This document shows, in pieces, positions 35,656-45,537 of a DNA stretch of 64,000 bases (its first letter is position 1; every line of letters begins with the position of its first letter). Both the position numbers and the translations under genes were made by a program. The notes below the pieces were generated by a model. The model was not told the origin of the DNA, did not search any database, and saw nothing but the letters and a program-made list of their open reading frames with translations. The stretch covers positions 6,568,701-6,632,700 of the forward strand of contig NC_035177.2 of assembly GCF_001659605.2 (NCBI RefSeq), written 5' to 3'. Source of the stretch: Manihot esculenta (lineage: Eukaryota; Streptophyta; Magnoliopsida; Malpighiales; Euphorbiaceae).

Positions 35656-35692
35656 GAACATTCGAGGACGAATGTTCTTAAGGGGGGGAGAA
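35656..35692 (+). promoter_or_regulatory. Polypurine tract and hairpin of element D
   Basis: A perfect 9-bp inverted repeat GAACATTCG / CGAATGTTC with a 4-nt loop (35656-35677), then TTA, then the purine run AGGGGGGGAGAA (35681-35692) ending exactly at the 3' LTR. It partly overlaps the run-on pol frame's downstream flank. Confidence 0.85.
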
Positions 35693-36297
35693 TGTAATAC
35701 CCGGCTAGAGTCCGGTGTCGGAATTCCTGTAGTCCAGTGGAATTTCTGATGTCGGAATCCTCTGGAAGGGTAAGGGATATGTTTTATATGTTTTTATCAG
35801 AAGTTTTAATGTTCTAAGTGTTCAAAGAAATGAGTTTTTGAAAGAAAAGCAACAAGGGAGAAATGCCAAGGTTCGGCCGCCGAAGGTGACTTTCGGCCAC
35901 CGAACTTGCATGGCTTTCGGGTTTCACGTTTGGCCGCCGAAGGTGGTCTGGCCAGCCACCTATAAAAGGCCCTAGGTCGGTCAAATGGATAAGATTTTCC
36001 TTCCATTTGCACGAGCTGAGGTGAGACTTGATCTTCCTTGAGTGATTCATGTGTTTTCTCAAATCTTTCATGGTTTTGATGGATTTTTCATGTGTTTTTG
36101 AAGTTTTTGAGCAAAGAACAAGTCTGGAAGCTAAGAGAGTTTGAGAGAGGATTTCTCCATATCTCCACGTAGGGATCATTTAATCTCTTGGTTGGAAAAG
36201 GTAAGTGAAGATCCTGAACTTCCTTTCTTGAGTTTTGAAGGTTTTATGGGAGTTGGAGGGGTAGGTATGCATGTTTAGGTTTAGTTGAGGTTTTGAT
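35693..36297 (+). repeat. 3' LTR of element D, first part
   Basis: The first 605 bp of D's 3' LTR, matching 14264-14863 with about 11 differences. TATAAAA occurs at about 35961-35967. It is interrupted at 36297/36298 by element H. The five bases TTGAT (36293-36297) are duplicated at 63235-63239, where the LTR resumes. Confidence 0.93.
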
Positions 36298-38884
36298 TGT
36301 AATACCCGGCTAGATCCCAGCATCGAAACCCCGACTTCACGGCGGAATCTCCATTGGAATCTGGAATTTCTGGGAATGCCAGAGTCTTCTAGAGGGTTAA
36401 AATGTGTTTTCTAAAATGTTTTCACATGATTTTATGGTTTTAAAATGGAAAAGAAATTGAGTTTTGAAAAGAGTAGGCTAAGGAGGCATTTGCCAGGTTC
36501 AGCCGCCGAAAGTCAAGTTCGGCCGTCGAACATGGGGCTGTTTCGGGAGTGCTTTAGGCTTCCGAAAGTGTGAGGGCAGAAACCATGTTCGGCCGTCGAA
36601 CCTCAAGTTCGACCGCCGAACATGCATGAGTTTAGGAGGCACGTTAGGCTGCCGAAGGTAGTCGACCAGGCCACCTATAAAAGGCCCTCAGACCGAAAAT
36701 GGGCGAGTTTTCTCCCCATTCTCGAGCTCAGGTGTGTTCATGTCCGCTACTAGTCATTTTCAGGCTCTTTCTTCAAATCCTTTACGATTTATAAGCTACA
36801 TGGTTGTTTTGAAGAGTTTTAAAGCTTGGATCAAGGTTTGGAGAGCTTGGAGACTTCAAGGGCTTGGGTTCTCCATATCTCAAACTTTGGGTCGCACCAA
36901 CCCTCGATCTTCAAGAGGTAAGTGTAGATCTATGCTTCATTTATGTTTTAAAGAAGTTTTAAGCAAGTTTGAAGATGTTTTGATGGCTGAGTATGGGTAG
37001 ATATGCATGTTAGGGTTTATGTGGGTTTTATGCCCAATGTATGTTTATGTGATGTGTTTGAGCTAGTTTATGCATGTGGGAGAGTGTATGCATATTTGGG
37101 AAAGAGCAAGTGAGATTGTGGGATGTTTTGGTGGTTTTGGCCCATGTGGGTCATAAGCTACCTATGTATGCTTTTGATGTTGTTTTTGGAGTTTAATCTA
37201 GTTGTTAAGCTCCTTTATGCATGACTAGGGTTTATGCTTGGTTTTGAGAAGTTTAGGCTTGTTTTGAGAGGTTGGGAGGCTTGTATGCACAAGGGCTGAG
37301 TTCTGGAAGAACTCAGGTTCGGCCGCCGAAGGTGGTTTCGGCCGCCGAACCTGCCTATAGATGCATGGATTGGCCGCCAAACCTTGCCCCCAAAAGTTGT
37401 GTTTCGGAGCTGGAGCAGACTTTCGGCCGCCGAAGGTGATGTTCGGCCACCGAAAGTGCCTGACTTTCGTCTCTGGAGAGAAGGTTCGGCCGCCGAAGGT
37501 GCCTCCTAACCTGCATGTCTTTCGTCTCTGGAAGGGACCTTTGGCCGCCGAAAGTGCCGCCGAAAGTGCCGCCAAAAGTGCCCTGTCAAGCCCTTTCATG
37601 GGTGTTTTCTATGATTGTTTTAAGGATGTTTTAGAGGGTTTTTGGGGAGTTGTTTATGTATTGTTTAGAGTATGTTTGGCACCTCACTGAGTCCGTCTAT
37701 GTAGGATCAGACCCGAGGAACCAAGTTGCTTAGCAGTGTTAGCTGCTTCAGAGTCGGTTCGGAGCTAGTCAAGGTGAGTAGAACTTAACTCTTTTAATAT
37801 TAAAGGAATTGAATGATCAAAGCATGTTCATGCATCATGAATACCATGTTATGTAATAGGTTGTTGCATTAGAGATCACGAATATGTTGCATTGCATAAT
37901 TCGATGTATGATGATGCGGATGAATATTGAATGATCCATTAGCCCTCAGTACGATGTGATATGACATAATATGACATGATATGACATATATGGCATGATA
38001 TGAGATGAAAAGACCAGGTGTGGCCGTATCGCCCCTGGCATAGAGTATGAAAAGACCAGGTGTGGCCGTATCGCCCCTGGCATAGAGTATGAAAAGACCA
38101 GATGTGGCTGTATCGCCCCTGGCATAGAGTATGAAAGACCAGGGTGGCCGTATCGCCCCTGGCATAGAGTTATGTGTAGTCCAGGCGTGGCCGTATCGCC
38201 CCTGGCATAGAGCATTGTTGGATTGTTATGAGATGAGATCTAGATGTAGAGGGCTAATGGTGACGAATTCATCCTTGATGTGTATTATTTGTGATGTGAT
38301 GCATGTCATGAAAGCATATGATATAATAAACTGTTTTTCTCTTTAGTTCTGCTCACTGGGCTTTTGTAGCTCACCCCTCTCCCCTAACCCCAGGTTTGCA
38401 GGGTCAGAGATAGTCAGGAGATCAGCAGGTTATGACCATGGTCATGTTTATGTAATAGACTAGTAGTGGACATGATGTAAGGTAGAGATATGTATCGAAA
38501 TGTAATATGTTATGATGTAATGTAATAGATAGAGTTGTGCTTTGCCCTAGAAGTGTGGTTAATCCCTTTGTACATGGTCCTTTTGTACGTTTTATTATGA
38601 GACAGGAAAAGCCAAGCTTAATGTATGTTGCCCCACGAGAGTAGATGATGAGAACTCTAGTGTTGGGGTCTATGGTTATGAGTTGTGCATGCACAGGTTA
38701 AGCTTGGTGTTCGAAAGAAAGAAAAAGTTTACAGTTTTATGTTTTAAAGTTTATGCTTATGTTTGATCATGTATGGGATTATACCAGATGTACAGGATGT
38801 ATGTTAGGCTTGCTACGGGTCCCGGCGACCTTAAGTCGATCTGGATCCTAGCGCCGATAGCGGTCCGATTTTCGGGTCATTACA
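36298..38884 (+). repeat. 5' LTR of element H
   Basis: 2587 bp, TGTAATACCCGG to GGGTCATTACA. TATAAAA is at 36676-36682 and a splice-donor-like GAG/GTAAGTG has its GT at 36918. Palindrome arrays lie at about 36500-36660 and 37317-37585. A 42-bp minisatellite with five copies is at 38011-38214. Confidence 0.93.
38011..38214 (+). repeat. 42-bp LTR minisatellite, five copies (5' LTR of H)
   Basis: Five copies of a unit beginning GACCAGGTGTGGCCGTATCG and ending GGCATAGAGTATG. Each unit can form a CCAGG/CCTGG stem. The 3' LTR of the same element has seven copies (62277-62570). The open frame with the repeated peptide YARGDTATPGL on the minus strand is a by-product. Confidence 0.9.
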
Positions 38885-38887
38885 GAA

Positions 38888-39156
38888 TGGTATCAGAGCC
38901 CTAGGTTCACATGGTCGGACCTATAGTGTGTCGGGCTCATAGAGGTTATAAAAGGGCAAGCACAATAGGAGAGATCATGTCCACTAGGATAGGATGTGGA
39001 GTCCTATCTTGTATGATGATGTGAAATGCCATGATGATATGCATGTGCATTAATGTTATGCTATGTATGTAATGTATGTGAGGTAGGTTCATGTGTTTCC
39101 ACATGAACCGTATGATGCTAATGTTTATGTGGTATGTTATGCTTTCAGAAGTCGAG
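38888..39156 (+). promoter_or_regulatory. Leader of element H: PBS, hairpin, acceptor-like site
   Basis: PBS TGGTATCAGAGCC at 38888-38900. Perfect hairpin GATAGGA / TCCTATC at 38988-39008, directly after CATGTCCACTA. An acceptor-like TGCTTTCAG ends at 39148, eight bases before the gag ATG. Confidence 0.78.
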
Positions 39157-40797
39157 ATGAGAGTAACTCGTCGATCCGTAAGATTGACTGGAGCTCCGCC
39201 AGAGAATAAGGGCATGGATGCCCATCCCCCTGCTCTATAGAGGGCAAGATCTTGTAGAACAAGCAGAGAAGGTACATCAAGGGACCCTAGAAGGTCTTTT
39301 GATGCAAGTCAGAGGAGATCAGTTCATGGTAGTATGTCAGCGGATGTGATGGGAACAGAGGAGGATAACCAGAGAAGAGATAGTAGTTTGGGCGTGAGTA
39401 TGTCAGAAGAGGATATGGAAGAGTCCCAAGGAGGCACTCAGGCCTCGGGCTTTGTTCCACCACAGTATACACCCTATCCTCAGGGGCCAGGGTATCCGAT
39501 GGGAAGCACGTCGGATTTCTCTAGCTATAACCCATACCCCACCTTTATGCCCTACCCTCCCTTTTACCCACCATACCCACAGTACCCCATATTTCCACCC
39601 TCACTCTTTTATCCAGGTCCAGCAAACCCTAACCCAGGGAATGCTGCGCCTCCTCCTCCACCAGCAAAGCCATTTGTCCCTGATGCCCAAACACCAAAAC
39701 CTAGCTCATCAGTTGAGGGTAAGGTAAAGATGACGGACTATCTGAAGTTGGATGCCCCCAAGTTTGAAACAGGTGATGACCCTTTTGAATACCTCAGAAT
39801 GGTGAAGATGATAACTGATGAGTTGGGAGCAAGTGACAGTAGAGCCATTCAGATGGCAGGGTTCACATTGAAGTGTAAGAAGGCAAGGGAATGGTTCAAA
39901 AACTATGTGGACCCAAGGTTGGAAAGCTTATCCTGGGAACAGTTTGCAAATGAGTTTGCAGGATGGGCTTTTCCAGGTAGTTCCAGAGAACTGAAGATGA
40001 TTGAGTTTGAGCAGCTAAGGCAGACGGAAGAGATGAGTGTAGATGAGTTTACAGACAGGTTCCTGGAGCTGTTGCCGTTTGCAGGACAAGGTCTTGACAC
40101 AGACCTGAAGAAGTCTAGGAGATATGTTATGAAGCTTCACTCCAGGTATTCCTCGTTGGTTCAATCAGCAGAAAGAGAGAGCTTCCATGCTATAGTGGAT
40201 ATGGCACGGAGAATGGAGGCTAGTGCCATCATCCAAGGAACAGTTAAGCAGTCTATGGCACAGTCTTCGAGTCTCCAAATCCCGGGGACGAGTGATGCTA
40301 ATCTCTCCTCTCTGGGCGAGGATGTCACGAAAAGTAAGAAGGGAGACAGAGGTCTCAGAAGGTCCAAGAAGAACAAGTTCTGGAATCGGATAAAGTCTGG
40401 TCTGGGATTAGGAGGAGGCTCGAGCTCAGGCACAGAGGTTGCAGAGTGTGCAAGGTGCGGTAGGCCGCACAAGGGAGTCTGTCGGTTTGGGACTACAGCA
40501 TGTTACAGATACGGCCAGGAGGGACACATAGCTCGGGAGTGTCCTAAGGCAGCTTTTATGGCACCGTCCCATCAGACAACTCCAGGCAGTATGGCACAGC
40601 CATCAGCTCCAGCCATATTTCAGGGTAGTGGTCGAGGCAGAGGAAGGGGTGCGGCCCCTTCTTCAGCAGTTTCCCTAGGTGAAGGTCCATCAGTTCCAGC
40701 TCGGATCTTCTCCATGACGCAGCAAGAAGCTAACACATCGGACATGATGGTGACAGGTAATCTCACTCTCTTATATTTGATGTGTATGCTTTTATGA
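39157..40797 (+). pseudogene. Element H gag, mostly open, with an early stop and an altered zinc knuckle
   Basis: Starts at MRVTRRSVRLTG (39157). A TAG at 39238-39240 breaks the N-terminus, but an ATG at 39334 opens 487 codons covering the Tyr/Pro-rich region, the whole capsid segment (DPFEYLRMVKMITDELG to [17 protein letters not shown]) and both Cys motifs. The second knuckle reads CYRYGQEGHIAREC: the second cysteine of the CCHC set has become tyrosine, which should impair zinc binding. The frame ends at 40797 where a frameshift enters the protease. Gag is far better kept than the pol immediately downstream. Confidence 0.88.
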
Positions 40798-42999
40798 ACC
40801 CTGATGTGTTTTTCCTTCCTTGTGGCTTCGAGAGCCGTAGATAGGTTGGGTTGATAGCTTATGGGTTAGGGTATTCCCTTTGGGTCAGTGGACCCAAGTG
40901 TGATCCATCAGTGGCAGAGTCAGTCTGCCGGTATAGTTTAGAGTATGTGTGAGTAGATGCCTTCCAACTGGCCTAGCGGTTCTAGATTTGACTGTTTGAC
41001 GTCATTCTAGGGTTGGATTGGTTCTTCTACTAGTGGTGCTACCTGAGTCTGCAGAGACAAGGTAGTCAGGCTCAGAGGTCAGGATGGATCAGAGGTAGTC
41101 CTTAGAGGGGGACAGAGTAGGGATACCTAGAGGTTCGATATCAGCCCTGCAGGCTCATAGGTTGGCCAGGAGAGGTTGTCAGGGGTTTCTAGCTCGTGCA
41201 GGAGAGTTCAGTAGTCATGTCAGGGAGCCCGCCTCAGTACCAGTAGTGAGTTCTTAGACATTTTCCCAGACGAGCTGCTAGGTGTACCATCTGTTAGGGA
41301 GATAGAATTTGAAATGAAAGTGATGATAGAGACCAGACCCATCTCTACCCCTCCCTATAGGATGGCACCTGCAGAATTAAAGTAGTAGGAAGAGCATGTT
41401 GAAAGAGTAGGTGGTTAAGGGTTTTCATCCGACTGAGCACTTCGCCTTGGGGTGTTCTAGAGTTGTTATGAGAATGAAGGATGGATCCCTAGGACTGTGT
41501 ATCGACTGCAAGTCGTTGAACAAAGTCACTACCCAGAATGAGTATTTGTTACCTTGGCTCGACGATCTATTTTTAAACCAACTAGCAGGAGCTGGTTGCC
41601 TTTCCAAGATAGATCTGAAGTCCAGGTACCATCAGTTGAGATCAAGGAAGAAGATGTACAGAGAACAGTGTTTAGAACTAGATATGGGCACTATGAGTTT
41701 CTAGGAATGTCTTTCGGGTTAATGAACGCCCCTACAGCATTCACGGACCTCATAAGCAGAGTTTTAGTCGATTTCTGGATCACTCTGTTATTGTCTTCAT
41801 TGACGGTACCTCGGTGAGTCCCAGAAATGCGGAAGAGAATGCCCATTATCTGAAATCAAGATTGCAGATCCTGAGAGAACATGGCTTGGATGCCCAGTTC
41901 TCCCAATGTGAGTCCCGGTCAAGGAGCATATCTTTCCTGGGTCATGGTATATCGGAAAAAGGAAAAGTGAGGTAGACCCGAGAAAGTTGAAGTTGTAGCT
42001 GACTAGCCCAGGCCCATTGTAGTGACATAGATCAAAGGCTTTTCGGGTTGGGCAGGTTACCTACTGGAGGTTCATATAGAACTTCTTTAGAGTTGCCGCT
42101 CCTATGGCCAGATGGATCAAGAAGAATCAGAGGGTTGTGTGGTCTACTCTGTGTGAAGAGGGCTTTGAAGAGCCGAAGGAAACGTTGATGTCAGCACTAG
42201 TGGTGGCTCTGTCCGCCAATAATGAAGATGTCACAGTGTCCTGTGATGCGTCCCGTGTGGGACTAGATTGTGTGTATTTTTAAAGTGATAGGATGATTGC
42301 TTATGCTTCTAGGTAGCTGAAGAAGCATGAGTTGAATCATCCTACACATGATCTAGAAATGGCGATGGTAATCTCTGCACTTAAGATGTGGAGACGGTAC
42401 CTGTATAAGGTATGAGGACAGATCCTTACAGATCGAAAGAGCTTGCAATACATCTTGAGTCAAGGGAGGAAAATCAGAGGCAGAGAAAAGGGGTAAGAGC
42501 TGCATAGTCAGAAAGAAAGGAATCAGAACTGCTGAGAGTCAGCAGGAGAGTTTTGAAGTTGTCCGCTAGAGGCTTGTAAAGTTTCAGAGAGAGAAGAGTT
42601 TATTAGAGTGGCGCAGTGGAAGCACGTTGAGGTTTTCGAGAAAGCTGAGGCTTGCTAGGGGTGTCTCCTAAAGAAGGGGTGATTCGTTATGGACAGAAAG
42701 GTAAATTAGCTCTTAGATACATCGGACCCTTCGAGATCCTGTAAAGGATCGGGAATATACCCTACGAGTTAGATTTACCTACTCCAATGGAGGAAATCCA
42801 TTCGGTTTCCATGTTCCCAGGTTATGAGAATTCGTGTCGGATCCGAGTGAGGTTCTTAGGAACCAGAGGTGGTGATCACAAGGAATCCCACCTATGTTGA
42901 GCAGTTACTGCGGATCATAGACACACAAGCCAGGAAGTTGAGGAACACGGAATCCTGATGGTGAAAGCCTTGGAATCACCGTTTAATGGAAAAAGTATG
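40798..42999 (+). pseudogene. Element H pol remnant: shredded protease, RT and RNase H, integrase mostly deleted
   Basis: Colinear with the pol of E and I but with many stops and frameshifts. Protease is recognisable by an [13 protein letters not shown] stretch, and RT by fragments at 41411-41817 ([31 protein letters not shown]). RNase H persists to about 42490. At about 42490-42520 the sequence jumps from the RNase H end to the block homologous to [17 protein letters not shown], so roughly 1.1 kb encoding the integrase zinc finger and DDE core is missing. GPF and chromodomain remnants follow to 42999, where element I is inserted. It cannot encode functional enzymes. Confidence 0.85.
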
Positions 43000-45275
43000 T
43001 GTAATACCCGGCTAGACTCCGGTATCGGAATTCCTACCGTCCGGTGGAATCTCGGATGTCGGAAGCCTCTAGTAGGGTAGAAACATGTTTTCATAAAATG
43101 TTTTAAGGTATTTCGTGGTTTTAAGTAAGAAAATTTAATGAGTTTTTGCATGAAAAGTCTTTGGAGGAAAACCCAGGTTCGGCCGCCGAAAGTCAAGTTC
43201 GGCCGCCGAACATGCATGCGTTTTGGAGGCACGTTAGGCCCCCGAAAGCATGAGTGAGGGCAGTCCAGGTTCGGCCGCCGAACCTCAAGTTCGGCCGCCG
43301 AACATGACTTGCATGCGGAGGCACTTTCGGCCCCCGAACGTGGCCTGGCCAGCCACCTATAAAAGGGTCCCTTAGGTCCGCACGGGCGAGCTTTTTCTTC
43401 CCCGTTGTCGGCCAAAGTGAGTCTCCGCCACCCCTCCCTCGATCTTGAGTGTTTTCCTTAGATCTTCCCTGATTTTCACGGGTTTTAACTTCTGTTTGAA
43501 GATTTGTGAGTAAAGAGCAAGTTTTGGGTACTTGGAGGTTCAAAGAGCTCAATCTCTCCATCTCCAAGCTAGGATCGCCTTCCCTCTCGTTTCTTCAAGA
43601 GGTAAGCTCGGATCCACCCTTGTTATGTGTTTTAAACAAGCTTTTAAGTTGTTTTATGGGTAGAGATGCATGTTTAGGCTTGTTGATGAGTTTATGGGTT
43701 TTGATGTTTTGATGAACAATGTATGTTGATTTTTGGGTGCTTGAAGTGTTGTAGTTGGGGTATATGCTAGTTTGAGACCCCTAGGTGTAATGTATGATAT
43801 GTATGCATGTTTTAGAACAAGTTTATGCATGATTGGTGAGTTTGGAGGCAAAAATGCATAAGGGAACCGAGTTTCTGCCCTTTGGCAGAAACCAGGTTCG
43901 GCAGCCGAAGGAGCTTTCGGCCGCCGAACATGGCTGGGGAGGCAGGCCTTTCGGCTGCCGAAGTTGCCCCCGAAAAGAGACTTTCGTCTCTGTCTGGGAC
44001 TTTCGGCCGCCGAAGGTGCCGCCGAACCTGCCTGAGTTTCGCCTCTGTCTGGGAGTTTCGGCCGCCGAAGGTGCCGCCGAAAGTGCCCTGTTCAGCCATT
44101 TCTTGCATGTTTTTATGTGATGATTTCATGATGTTTTAGGGGGTTTTTGGGGAGTATATTAGAGTTATGTTTATGTATATTTGGTCCCTCATTGGAGTCC
44201 ACCTGTGTAGGTTCGGACCCGAGGAACCGAGGACCCCAGCAGTGAGCCAGCTGCTACAGAGTTTGTCAGAGCTAGCCAGAGGTGAGTGGAATAAACCTTA
44301 AGTTTTAATATAAATGAAATATGAATTTTTGAGCATGATCCATGCATCATGAATGCCATGAGATATAGTAGGTTGTTGCATTAGCATTCACGAATATGTT
44401 GCATTGCATTTATGATGTTGATGTGGATTGGTTATTGGATGATCCTTTAGTCCTCATAAGATATGATGATGTTATGGCATGATATGGTATGGAAGTCCAG
44501 GTTGTACCCATTCTACGTCCCTGGCACGATGTAAGAGGAAGTCCAGGTTGTACCCATTCTACGTCCCTGGCACAGTTGGACTGTATGATATGTTATGTTA
44601 AGGGAAAGACCGGTTGTACCCATTCTACGTCCCGGCACAGTTGGACTATGTAGAGGACTATTGGTGACAATACCATCCGAGATATGATTTGTTGTGATGT
44701 GTTGCATTACATAATGGCATGAAATTTTTAATATATGTTTTCTCTATTCTGCTCACTGGGCTTTGTAGCTCACCCCTCTCCCCTAACCCCAGATGTGCAG
44801 GTACAGGGTAGACCAGAAGGTTAGCCAGAGTCCTTGAAGTATGTTGATGTAATAGTTAGATTGTGGACATGACAGTTGTATTATGATGTAATGTAAGAGA
44901 TTACAATATGTTATGTAATGAGGTATATTGAGGTTATAGATGTGCTTGACCCTATGAGTATTGTAATCCCTTTTTTGATGCATGATCTTAGTTATTTGAT
45001 GATACAGATGTTTATGGAAGCCAACTCATCTCATGATGTTTTTGCCCATTGGGGCATTGTTGAGATCCCACAGAGGGGTCATGATTATGGTTATGCATGT
45101 ATGTTCAGGTTGAGTTGGATGATGAAAGAAAAGTTAAAATTTTTATGCATGTTGTTGATCATGTATGGGATTATATAGGTTTACAGGTTATATGTCAGGC
45201 TTGCTACGGGTCCCGGCGGCCTTAAGTCGACCCGGATCCTAGCGCCGGTAGCGGTCCGATTTTCGGGTCGTTACA
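43000..45275 (+). repeat. 5' LTR of element I
   Basis: 2276 bp, TGTAATACCCGG to GGGTCGTTACA. TATAAAA at 43358-43364. U3 palindromes at about 43175-43340 and R/U5 palindromes at about 43895-44095. Splice-donor-like AAGAG/GTAAG has its GT at 43602. A three-copy GTCCAGGTTGTACCCATTCT minisatellite lies at 44496-44640. Confidence 0.95.
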
Positions 45276-45278
45276 GAA

Positions 45279-45537
45279 TGGTATCAGAGCCCTAGGTTCA
45301 TATGGTCGGACCTAGAGTGTCGGGCTCATAGAGGTTATAGAAGGTCAAGCACAATAGGAAAGGTCATGTCCACTAGGATAGGATGTGGAGTCCTGTCTTA
45401 CATGATGATGTGAAATGCCATGATTATATACATGTGCATTGATGCTATATGATGTATGTGATGAGGGTTCATGTGTGCCCACATGAACCATATGACGCTA
45501 ATGTTTGTTTGATATGAGCTGTTTTTCAGAGAATAGG
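45279..45537 (+). promoter_or_regulatory. Leader of element I: PBS, hairpin, acceptor-like site
   Basis: PBS TGGTATCAGAGCC at 45279-45291. Hairpin GATAGGA / TCCTGTC with a 7-nt loop at 45377-45397 (one G-U pair). An acceptor-like TGTTTTTCAG ends at 45529, eight bases before the gag ATG at 45538. Confidence 0.8.

Noticed and set aside
38011..38214. Regularly spaced 42-bp repeats considered as a CRISPR-like array
   Set aside because: The units are contiguous with no unique spacers, the DNA is a plant retrotransposon LTR, and there are no cas genes.
37869..38215. Tandem-repeat protein YARGDTATPGL on the minus strand (and 62135-62565)
   Set aside because: It is the reverse reading of the 42-bp LTR minisatellite. 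The copy number differs between the two LTRs and there is no conserved start or codon bias.
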